Positions 37,583-48,790 are shown, counted from the stretch's first letter. The stretch is DNA of 64,000 nt from Lytechinus variegatus (GCF_018143015.1 NC_054746.1:18219532-18283531); one strand, 5' to 3'. Numbers and translations are program-made. Notes: a model not told the origin generated them from the sequence alone.

Positions 37583-39267
37583 GTAAGCATGTACGTAGTT
37601 AATCTGAAGTTTGCTTACGTCCAACATGTATGCTAAGTTTCTCTTGGCTACATATAGGTCTCTTTGATGCATGCTTTGTGCCTCTTGTGTTTTATTTTCT
37701 GAACTTAATTGCGAAACTTGCCAATCTTTGGAGATGTTACTCTCACAATTGATGATTTTTTTTTGGAATTATAAGCTGTATATATATTGTCATTATCAAC
37801 ATTTGTTCATTAATATGTAAGGGGAGGGTTGCTTGGTAGGACAAAAGTAGGGAAAAGTGTGTTTCAGATCACTCCATAATCAAAACTCAAAAGCATAAGA
37901 AACATTGGTTGGTATTATCACCAATGGCGACCTTTGAATCACTGACACCATTCCCAATCTGGGTGATAATCTGGGAAAAGGTCATTGGCCCCCAATCACA
38001 GCCTGTCAACAATGTAAATTAGAAACTACTCTTCTCAGGCCCTTACAAGTATCATTTTGTTTTTGTGGGTTTTCTTTTAGGTGGAGCATGGAAGGTAATA
38101 GCTGGAATAAGAGAAGGGCAAACACAGGTGGATCTCCCACAGAATGAAAACTTTGCAGTCTGGAGTCACCCTATTGATATTCACTTTGCTACCAAAGGAT
38201 TACAAGGTAAGGAATCTCTTATTGCAACCTCTTCAGGAATGGGTCAAAGGAGTACTCTTACTTGAGATTAATATCAATTTAGTACATGATTCACATATTT
38301 GTCCAAGCCAGATGAAAGATAGTTTGTATTGGATTGATGAAATTGTAGTTTGCATGTTAAATGATGACAGACATATCCCTATCATTTCTTATGACATTAC
38401 TTCATTTTTTTGCCCCAAAACATCCAAAGAGAATGGACCCATTTGATTTGTAAGATCATTATTTCTTTAAGTCATTCTGTATCAAGGGATATTTATGAAT
38501 GAAAAGAAATGATGAAGATGTTCTTAAGCCAAGACAAGGTTCATGTGTCATAAGAGATAAAGATATATTCAATTTAATTTTATATAACCCTACTTACATC
38601 TGATTCATAAATTGCCAAAGTGTGAGCCTAAATTACTTACTTTAAATTTTGATTGACTTATATCTAAAATAAGGCAAATGGTAAACTTTACCCAGAGAAT
38701 TTGTCTTTACATAAAGAATCTCAAGCATCTACAAGCTATACTTAATTAAATTCAGAGTTATCAAGATACCCATTCGGCTTGTCACTTTCTAGTTCATAGG
38801 ATTGGGCATAACTTTACAAACACTCTACCCCACTATTATCAGTAAACTTCTATCAGATTGTTTTCTTATTATAGTAGTTGAAGAAATAATCCATTTTGTG
38901 TCTGTATTCTGGAAGCTAAATGAAGTCTCACTGTATATTTCATTTGTTCCATTCAGGATGGCCTAAATTAAAATTTGAGGTCTACCACCAAGATGACTTT
39001 GGACGCAACGAGCTCTACGGTTATGGATTCTGTCACTTGCCGACCTCTCCTGGTACACACGACATCCAATGCCCTACATGGCGGCCATCAGGAACATTTC
39101 GTGAACAGGTTTCGCAGTACTTCATAGGGGGCGCCCCACAACTTCGGAATGCCGATATGGTGCAGAGTGCTGAACGCTATACCCTTCAGACTGTTGCTAT
39201 GGGTAAAGTTCACTGTCAGCTCGGGATCATTCTCAAGAATTTTGATAAATATGGCGTGGAATGCTGA
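37495..39267 (+). CDS. B9D2: B9 domain-containing protein 2, complete coding region in three exons
   Basis: Coding exons are 37495-37582, 38081-38206 and 38957-39267. All have GT-AG introns and matching phases (1, 1). The product is 174 residues, against 175 in human B9D2. Nearly the whole protein is the B9 domain (C2-like). Diagnostic stretches include [16 protein letters not shown] at the N terminus, [56 protein letters not shown] and the C-terminal [10 protein letters not shown]9D2 works with B9D1 and MKS1 in the MKS module of the ciliary transition zone and is needed for ciliogenesis and membrane-protein gating. A good acceptor (TTTGTCAG, ending 37486) lies 8 bases before the ATG, so a non-coding 5' exon probably exists upstream. 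The gene converges on RBM34. Confidence 0.97.
38081..38206 (+). CDS. B9D2: B9D2 coding exon 2
   Basis: The acceptor is TTTTCTTTTAG and the donor G|GTAAGG, in phase 1 to 1. It encodes the central B9 segment from [13 protein letters not shown] to FATKGLQ. Confidence 0.96.
38957..39267 (+). CDS. B9D2: B9D2 coding exon 3 with stop
   Basis: The acceptor is TTCCATTCAG. It encodes the C-terminal 102 residues from [13 protein letters not shown] to the conserved NFDKYGVEC, then TGA (39265-39267). Confidence 0.97.
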
Positions 39268-39307
39268 TGAAGGTGTAGAAACCAATAAGCTTGTGTACAA
39301 GGAGGCA

Positions 39308-39525
39308 TACTGGTGTAGTGGTTATGGGCCATGTCTCTTTTAGAGAGTCATGGGTTTAAATCCTTCTCCAGGCGTTAATTTCCTTCAGAAAGAACTTTAT
39401 TATGACTCCAGACAAGTGAGGTCAATGCTAACCTGGCTGGAATTTACATTTATACCTTGAAATGCAGAACTGCTTAGATAAAGCCCAGGTAATTTGGCTG
39501 CATTGCTGTCCAGTACTTTTTTGGT
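39308..39525 (+). mobile_element. tRNA-derived SINE just after the B9D2 stop codon
   Basis: ACTGGTGTAGTGGTTATGG (A box) is followed about 40 bases later by GGGTTTAAATCC (B box with one A/T deviation). A body follows that shares TTTCCTTCAG-AAGAA and AGACAAGTGAGGT style segments with the other SINEs. It begins about 40 bases after the stop codon, so it probably lies inside the B9D2 3' UTR. Confidence 0.65.
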
Positions 39526-39529
39526 GCTT

Positions 39530-41371
39530 CTGATATGAGTGACAAGTGATGAATTTAAGGTTGTGAAGTTAGCCACTGTCATATTGTGGGCTATTTTTGA
39601 GGGCAAGAAGGAATGTCTTTGGTAAAAAAGATGGTTTGGCAAGGATACAACCAAGTGTAATTATTTTTTAATTGTAAGATTGATTATTACTAAGAATCGC
39701 AACTCATTGTATCACAAATGAACCACAAAGAAATAGGTTTATTATATCAAGATGAGGCAGAATTTAAATCAGAATTTACCTGACTTTGAATACTGCACTT
39801 GAGATGTGAAGGAGTAAGCAGGTTCAAAAGTCAAATGAATTAAACTTCATACATGTAGGAAGCCACTCAACTTGCAGCATGGAGTACTTCTTCGTAAATC
39901 AAATTGTATAGAGACATAAAGAAAGGGGTGGGAGACTACATGCTCAAAACAATCCTCCATTGTCAAAGTATCATGACTCACCTGATGTTTTCCAAGAGTT
40001 GTGCATCTTCTGTAAGGTTTCTGATTTTGGGAATTTATATCCCTTCTCCTTTTAATGCCACACAGCTTTTATGTTTGGAACTATATACAATTTTCAATGG
40101 CTCTTTTGCAACTTTAATACAAAGGTTACATGTAGATGTACATTTATTTTTGACATTCTGGGAGTGAATACCCTTGTGTAGGGGGATGTGGTTGATATTG
40201 CCAATGCCTATCTCATGCTTGGTCACTTGGTGATGTTTCTTAAAGTTATTAATGAAGTAACATGGGAAAAAAAATTTTTCCTGACATTTTAATGGTAGCA
40301 ACACAATCTTTAATGCCACATCCAGTCATGTTAAGGACATACTTAACCCTATGTAAAGATTATAAAACACCCAGTTCCCCATACCAGGAATATTTAGGAG
40401 TTATTTGTGGTTCAATTTTAAAAACAAGAAGCTTATGATATGTACAGGTGAACCTAAATTTTGGGAATTCATTTTGTGATTGTATGAAAGAAATTTATGG
40501 GTTTGCCATCATATGTTTACATGCACAGTAGGGTCCCTCGGTATATTGTATTGTTTCATTACATGATTTGAAAATAAGTTTATCTTTGGTATAATTCAGT
40601 ACTGCATCAGCAATGATGATCAATAATAACAATATTCATGATATGTTCATTGTGGATCACATCCAGCTAATAGCTGTCAACAGCCCAGATCACAGGGGAC
40701 AGGCAGACTCAGCAGCCCCCCCCCCCTTCCCCCCACTCCCCATCATTATGGGCATCAAACTAATCCAGTCTTTAAGTTTAAAGGGGAATAATTACATGTA
40801 ATAAATAATGTAAAAAGTATTTTCTTGCCAATAAATTTATATTGTTTGATTTGTGGATAGGAATTTTACATACCGGTACCAAAACTCGTAGAAAATCACC
40901 ACGAGAAATATGATAAAAAATTACACCAAAATTATTGATGTTAAATTCTGAAAATTGTTATATATTTTCCTTATCATTGTCAACTGTATTTGTGACAAAA
41001 TTTTATACAATCAGTTTTGTTGACAAATATGACAAATTTGTTGGCATGATTGTCCTACTTCTACTACACAGTACTATTGGTTATGGGTTCATCTGAATTT
41101 TGTAATAGGTCCATTAGGGTGCTGTAATGATCTTTTTAAATACTAATAGTCATATATTGGTGTTTTTCATTTAAAATATACAATGTACTTGTTGTACATA
41201 CTGGTATAGCTTTGGATTAAAGGGGAAGCCGCTATTACATCCAGTTGGTTTCTTTAGCAGCAGAAGAGTGATAGAAACACAAAGATTTAATGATCAGACA
41301 AAAATCCATCAAATTATGATTACATGTATAGACTGCCTCGTAGATTCAATCATAGTCGATGAAAGTTATCA
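39530..41371. other. B9D2 3' flank, nothing further recognised
   Basis: Apart from the candidate polyadenylation signals and a poly-C run at 40715-40735, no feature is supported. Confidence 0.4.
40800..40835 (+). terminator. Candidate polyadenylation signals for B9D2
   Basis: AATAAA occurs at 40800-40805 and again at 40830-40835. The second is followed by a T/G-rich stretch (TTGTTTGATTTGTGG). Use by B9D2 would imply a 3' UTR of about 1.5 kb. In AT-rich DNA this is weak evidence. Confidence 0.25.
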
Positions 41372-41525
41372 GGGGAGTGATTCATGAAAGGACTTGTCAG
41401 ACACTTTATCTGATAGGTCTTCTTTTATCTGACAGTTACCATAGTAACCGTGCTTCTCAGCCAATGAAGGAAAGTTAGCAGATCGGACAACTTGTTGGAC
41501 GAAAATGTTGATGAAACGCTTCCCA
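41372..41525. mobile_element. MITE, GGGGAGTGATTCATGAAAGGACTTGTC family, copy 2
   Basis: It shares TTCATGAAAGGACTTGTC, CTGACAGTTACCATA, CTCAGCCAAT and GAAAATGTTGATGAAAC in order with the copy at 29555-29720. A partial duplicate of its right end (AGATCTGACAACTTGTTGGA) follows at about 41524-41545. Confidence 0.72.
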
Positions 41526-42874
41526 GATCTGACAACTTGTTGGAACAAACATGTAGAATAGCTCCTGCTATTAACAAAAGTTGACTATTATTTATCGAGA
41601 TGGTAAGCCTGTAAACTGTTCAAATATATCTGTTGTTACATTATATCAATGTTATTAAATATGTCAATTTTGTTTTTTACATTAAGTTCAGACATGATTA
41701 GAAGCAATGATATTGAGGGAGATATGAATTCTCACAATTTCTTTTTTGTTTGACACAAGTACATGTATATATAGGATTCATTAATAAATTATTTGTAATT
41801 ATCTGAACTGTCCATTTATAAAATAATCTTGGTTTTAAGTACAAAGATAGATATGGAGAGGGATAGAGGAAGAAAACGGGTATGGGAGAGAGAAAGGAGG
41901 CAGCGGGAGGGGGATAGAAGGGAGTAGGAGAAAGAAAGAGCAGAGGGGAGAAAAGAGGGAGGAGAGAGAAAGCGAGGGATAAAGAGAGACAGAAAATTAG
42001 GGGTATGAGGATGTGGGATTTCATTCAGAAAAAGGGAAGCTTGGATTTACATGTTAACATTAGATTACACAACAAGCCTGGAATCCCCTTAACAGACTCT
42101 TCAAATTCCACAAGCAAGCACAAACAGAGTTGATTTTTTAATATTGGTGTCCAAGTCCGATCTCTCAACAGATTCTCAATTTTCATTTCATTTCAGCAAT
42201 CTCATTTTTCAAAATTTCACTTTTTAACGACAGACAAGTTCATATAGCGTTTCATGTAGTCATACTTTTCAACACAGTACGGTCTCCTGGGAAGGATGAA
42301 ATACCTTTTAGAAATTCAACTTGCATGACTAAAACAACAAAGAAGATTGATCCAACATGGCACAACAAAACAATATTTCTATATATAAGACGCATGAATC
42401 AAAATGTCTCCTTGCTACAATATACTGGACGGATTTAAAGTTGAGTGAAAATAATATTTGTCCACAGTTGCATATCGACAAGATATTGTAAAGTGCAGTG
42501 GTGATCAATTTGTCTGCAAACCTTAGGACAAAACTACATTAAGATTTGATTTGTAATGCATAAAAAAGACATTGGCCGGTATTCTGAACTCATATTTGAT
42601 GTAGACTTGATTTGCGGTCTAGCTATGGATAGACAACTGTGACACAAATATAGAGTAGTAAGTATGGTTTCAACTTAATTTGCTGGTCAAGCTATTTGAC
42701 ACTAATCATTTAACTGCCTGGGAGAAAAAAAACAATTTTATTCAAAATCATAGCTTGAAAAAGCACAGTAAAAATTACAAAAAATATAACAATTTTGAAA
42801 GTTTTTGCTTCCTATAACCTTAACACAGGGCAAGACCAAGGAAAGTGGAATCTTCTTGGATAGACCATGGCCTA
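41526..42874. other. Non-coding stretch with a purine-rich tract
   Basis: A long GA-rich tract lies at 41845-42000. Nothing else was recognised. Confidence 0.45.
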
Positions 42875-43478
42875 TTAAAGGGGAATGAAACATTTGGAAC
42901 AATTAGGCTTGTGTCGAAACAGAAAATCAAAGAATAAGAACAAAGAGAGTTTGAGAAAAATCGGACAAATAATGAGAAAGTTATGAGCATTTGAATATTG
43001 CAATCACTAATGCTATGGAGATCCTCACTTTGGCAATGTGACAAATATGTGTGATTTTAGTTGTGAACAACACTCCCCATTACTTTAGCATATATTTCAC
43101 TTAAACTTTTCTCACACCTATCAGTAGATCATATATTCGTTTTATGGGAGGTCATGTGATACAGATTTTTAAAGAATACATCATGGATAAAGAGTTTGTA
43201 TCACCATAAGAAAAAGCATAGACATTTTGGGGGTATTTTATAGTCCATCAAAGGGAAAGTTGTTCCATTGTGACATCACACATCCTTGTCGCATTGCCAA
43301 TTGGAGGATCTCCGTAGCATTAGTGATTGCAATATTCAAATGCTCATATCTTTCTCATTATTTGTCCGATTTTTCTCAAACTTTCTTTGTTCTTATTCTT
43401 TGATTTCTTTGTTCTTATTCTTTGATTTTTCTGTTTTGACAGAAATCTACTTGTCCCAAAGGTTCCATTCCCCTTTAA
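42875..43478. mobile_element. TTAA-flanked fold-back element, AGGGGAATGAAAC family, copy 1
   Basis: It begins TTAA-AGGGGAATGAAAC and ends GTTCCATTCCCCT-TTAA. Arms of about 200 bases are inverted repeats (for example AAAAATCGGACAAATAATGA on the left and its complement near 43360). The two frames reading MSHCQSEDL/MSHCQLEDL on opposite strands are the two arms and are not genes. A second copy runs off the window end at 63573. Confidence 0.88.
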
Positions 43479-44340
43479 AGTCAATCTGGGCATCAGAATA
43501 CAGTCAAAATTACCTGTATAGGATATACACGTAATATTATGTTACCAAGAGACAATAAAAGAGTAGACAACAAAAAAATGTATGAATTATGTACATGGCA
43601 AAAAAAATTTATTCATGAAAAGCTATGTAGTTCAAAGTGTTCACATAACATCATTCAAAGAAAAAGACAATTTGTTCATAGTAAACAGGTAAATGTGTCA
43701 TCAAAATATGACAAACAATAAGAAAAATATGAATTTCATCATTAGCGGCAATCGAGGGGGGGGGGTCACCCCCCTTGTGATGCACCAAAATTCTCACAAA
43801 GTCACCACCTATGTTTTCCATCAATTTATTTTTCTCCTTTCACATAAATCTAATTTGTGGAACTGCATACAGTCAGGTCAGACAATCTGTTACAAGTGAA
43901 GCTACATGTACTCCCTCAATTTCAGCTGGTACAAAATTGTCAAACACATTTGTCTTTGAGTGCTACCCATCTCTCCTGAAAAACAAGCCATATATTGTGA
44001 TCTGATAGGTTAGATTAAAAGCCCTTTTACACGGTAACAAAAATCGTAATTTGAATGATTCCAGTGAAAAATAAGGCTAATGACAAATTTTCAGCACATG
44101 TGAAACCAAACTAGAACAAGATTAGAATCACAAATGCTAATCACAATAACAAATTCAAATTCTACTCTGGAATTGAATTCCAGTTAAGTTTGAATCAAAC
44201 TGCGGTACGAATTTTGGGTGTGAGAGGCTTGACCTCAAAAACATCTTTTGGGGGCGGAGCTTACGAGACCTTTCAAGCACTTCCATAGATAAAAGCGCGC
44301 CACATGCAGATTGCCACGCACTCATCATACAGTAAAGTTT
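43479..44340. other. Non-coding stretch
   Basis: A G-run/C-run inverted pair lies at 43757-43775. From about 44025, AAAGCCCTTTTACACGGTAAC resembles a MITE end, but no matching right end was located with confidence. Confidence 0.35.
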
Positions 44341-44349
44341 GTATTAGCG

Positions 44350-44520
44350 ATGAGTGCGTGTGTATTTTGTATGTTGTGCGACATATGTTGCATCACATGC
44401 ACGACTGGACCTGAGAATCTTCGGAAAAGCTGTGGACTCTACCAACTAAACCATGCCTGTTGTGGACGAGGATGGGAAGGGGGCAATTTGGGAGCCAGAA
44501 GAGACTTCATGTGCCGTTGA
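44350..44520 (+). CDS. Short cysteine-rich ORF, 56 residues, unidentified
   Basis: The frame from ATG 44350 to TGA 44520 encodes 56 residues with ten cysteines, six of them within the first 17 (C-x2-C-x2-C-x2-CC-x2-C) and a later CC pair. A TATA-like GATAAAAG lies at about 44288-44295. The start codon sits in the right arm of a 12-base hairpin (CACGCACTCATC / GATGAGTGCGTG, 44313-44359). I recognise no family. It could be a chance frame in TGT/TGC-rich DNA or part of a repeat, so a real gene is less likely than not. Confidence 0.2.
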   Translation: MSACVFCMLCDICCITCTTGPENLRKSCGLYQLNHACCGRGWEGGNLGARRDFMCR

Positions 44521-45157
44521 TAGTCTAGCTTTGTTTTACTGTAGTAAGGATTCATTCACTCACCTATATTGTTATAATGGATGAAAAAAGACAATCCAAT
44601 TAAAAAGGAAAGACCCAATTCACAATCTTTTGGCTTCGGTGCAAAGAGTATCGAAATGGTAGAAAAGTTGCTGAGTGGCTGATCAAGGCGCAATTAACAA
44701 ACTAGCTGAGCGCCTCGTTCAGGGGGGAGGGGGTATGTGTGTTAGCTGTGTGAAATAGTCAAATTGGACAAAAAATATCATTTGGGGGCCATCACACATT
44801 TGCACTCTGAAATTATGCCTTTTGCAAGATAAGAACAACAGATATGCAGTATCTTGTTATGCCATCTTTATATAGTCTATTCAATTCCAATCAAGTACCT
44901 TTGACCTAACAAATTGTGGTTATTATGTGGCAAGGAACAGGAATCAGGCTTCTTTGGAAGAAAATAGCTGCATGAATAATTTTGCCTTAATCTAAAATTT
45001 ATTTAAAAAAACTCACAATGTTGAGGGTAACTAGTTTTGTATACATTGTAATGAGGCTTAAGTTGAATAACTGTTATTTTATATTTAGAATATCAGCCAG
45101 ATGCAATGCAAAACAAAAATACAATGCATCACACCTGTTAGTTTCAACAATTACAAT

Positions 45158-45295
45158 GTGTGGCTGCCTCTACTTAGTTAATTAACTAGAGGAGTTTCCA
45201 AAGATTTGTCTCATAGATGATGAGTTTCCAATCCAAATATGTGTGACTTAGTTTGGAAACTCCTCTAGTTAATTGACTAGCTAGAGGCAGACACA
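45158..45295. repeat. Long inverted repeat with a short loop
   Basis: The left arm (GTGTGGCTGCCTCTACTTAG ... AGAGGAGTTTCCAAA) is matched by the complement of the right arm (TTTGGAAACTCCTCTAGTTA ... GAGGCAGACAC), about 43 bases each with few mismatches. The loop is about 50 bases. This is a possible small fold-back element. Confidence 0.75.
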
Positions 45296-45351
45296 ATACA
45301 CTCAAATAAATTGAAGCATCAAGCTGAATAAATGTTCCAAACGCTTTCAAT

Positions 45352-45682
45352 GGAGAGAAAAGAGAAGGAAGAATGCAGGTCTCTTGCAAGCCCGGCAACA
45401 AAGTGCAGTTCCATTAGTTTTGTCGAGCTGGAAATGTTAGAGCTGAAAAAGAAGGCAGATGCTCTCTGCAAGCAAAACTCTCTTGCAAGGAAAGAGAAAA
45501 GAGAGTAAGAGAAATCAAATGGAATGCTAAGATGGCTCATGAAGAGTACCAAGAGATGCAAGAAGCATTAGTCTGCAAAACAGAAGCATTATTCTGCGAA
45601 ACATTAGTCTGCGAAACAGAAGTATTAGTCCGTGAAACAGAAGCATTTATAGTCCAAGAAACAGAACTTTCTAAAAAATGAA
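45352..45682 (+). pseudogene. Gag-like coiled-coil relic with 21 bp minisatellite
   Basis: The frame from ATG 45352 runs 54 residues (Ser-rich, then a Leu/Lys/Glu heptad-like stretch with LEMLELKKKADAL) and ends at TAA near 45515. Coding-like sequence continues in another frame (REIKWNAKMAHEEYQEMQEA) to a TGA at about 45682, so there is a frameshift. The last 100 bases consist of degenerate repeats of GAAGCATTAGTCTGCGAAACA encoding EALVCET. Composition resembles the N-terminal coiled coil of LTR-element Gag proteins, especially BEL/Pao type. No protease or zinc knuckle is visible, so the assignment is tentative. Confidence 0.35.
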
Positions 45683-46356
45683 GCTCAGTTAGGTGCTAGA
45701 AGAATTTGGAATAGAGAAGGGAATAGCGACATAATCCTTATCGGAAGGACTTGGGATATGGAATATTTTAAAGTGAAATGAGGCAGGTGTAATGCCTCCT
45801 CCAAACCTTGGGGGCTTTAACATACATGAGAATGCAAACTTCTGGGTATATCTCAAAGGCCCTGTCTTGGGTAAGGCAAACCCAAAAGTTAAGAAAATAT
45901 CAAGAGAAGGCTAACACCAACAAGGCTAAGCCAGATTATGAGAAGAAAACTTTGAAACATTAAATTAATATTAAGAATTTTAAATGATCTTTAAATGAAT
46001 GTGCAGGAGACACAGTCTGATATGCTATATTTCATACATTCATTTAATTCATTTACCATGTAAATGAATAGCAACTTATGTAATTCATGATACACAGGAC
46101 TCGATGGGGCAGCTCACAAGTGATGTCATAGAAATAAGACATAATTCAGTTATCATTTTGATGTCTTTCACCAAATATCCAAAGATATGGTTTCTTTGTT
46201 TTCTTGCTTTTAAAATCAATTTGACATAACGATATTTGCCTTAAAAAAACCCCATGAAAATATCAAACAAATAAAACTAATACTTTTTCATATCCACATA
46301 CATTCCTTTTTTTATCTTGAGTCAATTGAACAAACCATTTCTTTTTTTTAATACAG

Positions 46357-46894
46357 GAGTGTGATGAAAGTGACAGACACCTGGGGATGGATCGAGGGAG
46401 AACTGGGACATGATCCACATGGATATCGACTCTGTGAAATGTACCATGCAAGTACAGATAAAAACAGTCAGGCAAGGATAACAAGGGCTCTTTCTCTGCC
46501 AGGAAACCAACTTCGGAACCGAACTGTCCCCATTGGTCTAGGAATAGATTTACCAGATATTGATGTTGTTTTTCATTAGAGTGTACCATGTGGTGTCTTG
46601 ACATACCAGCAAGAGATAGGGAGATGGGGCAGGGATGGAAGAGCAAGGAAGGCAAAGATATTCAAACATAATCAAGTCTATTCATCTCAAAGAGTTGCTG
46701 AGAAGTTTGTCAAACTGATCAAAGAAGTGGAGTCACGACAATGCCTAAGAAGCGGTGTGCTCGAAGGCCTATTTGTTCGAGGGATGAACAAAGATTCACT
46801 TAAAGCATGCTCAGATGAATTGAGGCTAAAATGGGGCATGAGCCTCCTGGAGAAAGATGGTGCAAAATGCATTATGCCAGTATTGATCAACTAG
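46357..46894 (+). pseudogene. RecQ-type helicase C-terminal fragment, copy 1
   Basis: It follows a strong acceptor-like sequence (TTCTTTTTTTTTAATACAG). The frame matches the SF2 helicase C domain of RecQ-like proteins: MYHASTDK near 46440, GLGIDLPDIDVVFH, then TYQQEIGRWGRDGRA, where RecQ helicases have YxQE-GRAGRDG (motif VI). The second arginine region is altered (GRWGRDG). One in-frame TAG at 46577-46579 breaks it. A conserved tail follows (VKLIKEVESRQCLRSGVLEG ... KCIMPVLIN) and TAG. The helicase N-terminal ATP-binding half (motif I, DEAH) is not in the window. Decayed gene or mobile-element fragment. Confidence 0.75.
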
Positions 46895-47331
46895 TAAGGC
46901 AAGAATAACAAGAGCCCTTCCACAGCAAAGAAAATCAACTTAGCTGTGTGATTGCAACTATTGCCTTTGGCCTCGGGATAGACTTCTCTGATGTTGATCT
47001 AATGTTTCATTCAGGTGTACCCTGTGACGTCATGACATACTGGCAAGATGTGGGGAGATGCGCAAGGGATGGTAGGGTAGGGAAGGCCAGAATGTTTAAA
47101 CCCCCAAGTAGTCTTTTCATCTCAAGAGTTGATGAGAAGTTTGTAAAACTGATCAAAGAAGCAGAGTCAAGACAATGCCCAAGAAGAGGTGTGCTTGAAA
47201 ACCTATCTGTTCCAGGGATGAACAAAGAGATGCTCAAAGCATGCTCAGATGAATTGAGGCTGAAATGGGGCATGAACCTCCTGGAGAAAGATGGTGCAAA
47301 ATGTATTATGCCTGTATTGATCAACTAGTAA
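46895..47331 (+). pseudogene. RecQ-type helicase fragment, copy 2 (frame open)
   Basis: This is a tandem duplicate of the copy just upstream, with the unit offset by about 435 bases. From about 46948 to the stop at 47328 the frame is uninterrupted: IATIAFGLGIDF, TYWQDVGRCARDGR (motif VI with GRAGRDG changed to GRCARDG), then ESRQCPRRGVLENLSVPGMN and the KCIMPVLIN tail. The upstream segment with MYHAST is missing from this copy. It is closer to functional RecQ consensus than copy 1, so it is less decayed, but it still lacks the ATPase half. Confidence 0.75.
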
Positions 47332-47535
47332 GGCAAGAATAACAAGGAAATCAACTTTGCTGTGTGATTGCAACTGTTGCCTTTGGCCTTGGAATAGATT
47401 TACCCGGTGCTTAATTTATTTTTCATTGGGGTGTGCCATGTGATGTACCGACATACCGGCAAGAGATAGGGAGATAGGCCAGGGATGGAAGGACAGGGAA
47501 AGAAAATATATTCAAACACCCATCGAGTCTATACA
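47332..47535 (+). pseudogene. RecQ-type helicase fragment, copy 3 (degenerate)
   Basis: The third repeat unit starts about 416 bases after the equivalent point of copy 2 (GTGTGATTGCAACTGTTGCC). It reads TVAFGLGIDLPG then hits TAA, and GTGCCATGTGATGTACCGAC and AGAGATAGGGAGATAGGCC are recognisable with further stops. It ends abruptly near 47535, where retroelement sequence takes over, so the retroelement insertion or a recombination event probably truncated it. Confidence 0.65.
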
Positions 47536-47544
47536 TCTCTACAG

Positions 47545-48790
47545 TTTTATCAACCTCAACCGGGTCAAACATGTACCAGGGAAAGGTAATCCTGCTGACC
47601 CGTTATCTCGTCTTCCTATGGTCAATGCACCGCGACGTGAATGCGACATCGCAGAGGACTACATTGATGCTATTTTGACATATGCAGTTCCTCGAGCAAT
47701 GACACAGAGCAAAATCGAGAACGAGACATCAGCCTATACTGAACTTCAGCGTGTTATTGCAAAAATTCAGTCAAACACGTAGTCGAAATACATGTCGGCC
47801 TTTTACAAGATCAGGCATGAGCTCACTGTGATGAACGGGGTACTTCTACATGATCCCCATGTAGTTATGCCCTGATTGCTACAAAAACTCACAACGAAAA
47901 TAGCACACAAGGCTCACCAAGGCCTAGTGAGATCAAAGCATGCACTCCGCACAAAGGTGTGGTGGCCCCACAACGTTGATGACACCGAAAACATGCTCCG
48001 ACATTGCCCTGCTTTTCAAGTCTGCTCCTCTGAAAAAGAACGGATATGCCGAACCAATATGTTAACACAGCCATGGCATACTGTTCATATCAATTTGTGC
48101 AGTCTGCCTCCAAATGGAAAATTTCTCTTGGTGGTCATCAACAACGCCGTGATATGGCCCGAGGTAGAAATCCTCACCTCGACGACAACTAAGTCTGTTA
48201 TCACATGCCTAAGACGCATTTCTACAACACATAGTCTTCCTGACACCATCATAAGTTATAGTGGACTGCAATTTGTGTCCGCTAAATTTGTAGAGAATAA
48301 TGTCACAACGGTATAAAACATCGACGCGTGACACCATATCATCTGCAAGCAAACAAAACAGTAGAGCGATTCAACGTGACAGTTCTTCATGCTCTTTGAC
48401 GAGCTCAACAAGAAGGAAGAGACCCCTAATTGTGTATCGAACCATTCCCCATGCTGCTACGGAAGGGACCACAGCTCACCCTTTATGCAATCGCAGTTTT
48501 CGCACCAAAATGCAATCAGTGACAAAACCCAAAATAAGTAAAGAATTTAGAAGAGCTAGACAGGCTGATTCTGTCTACAAACAAAAAGTGAGTGATGCTG
48601 ATAAAGCTAGGTCTGAGTACAGTACAACACATGGGAGATCAGGTTCAACCAGGTGCTGGTTTAAGTATGTGGCTCCAGCAGGTGGATCAGGAGGTTACAT
48701 AGATACTGGGAAGACAAGATCTACAAGGTAGGTGCTCAGCAGGAAGGTTCCCCGTTTACATGATCGTTTCCGAGGACAACCAAGAGCTGA
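47545..48790 (+). pseudogene. Ty3/gypsy-type retrotransposon, broken 3' part of pol
   Basis: In one frame it reads the RNase H/connection end (KHVPGKGNPADPLSR at about 47567), a spacer, the integrase zinc-finger region (KAHQGLVRSKHALRTKVWWP at about 47909) and the integrase core start. In-frame stops are at 47780 (TAG), about 47873 (TGA) and 48314 (TAA). After that the HPQANG-type segment (TPYHLQANKTVERFN) is in another frame, and the YRTIPHAATEG segment is in a third. The first catalytic Asp position appears as Asn (HINLC) and the second lies in ISYSGLQF, where families have SDNG. The integrase is therefore inactive. No LTRs, gag or RT core were found. It is a 5'-truncated dead copy. Confidence 0.85.

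Noticed and set aside
42820..43534. Two similar frames on opposite strands (MSHCQSEDL / MSHCQLEDL)
   Set aside because: They are the two inverted arms of the TTAA-flanked fold-back element and not a gene pair.
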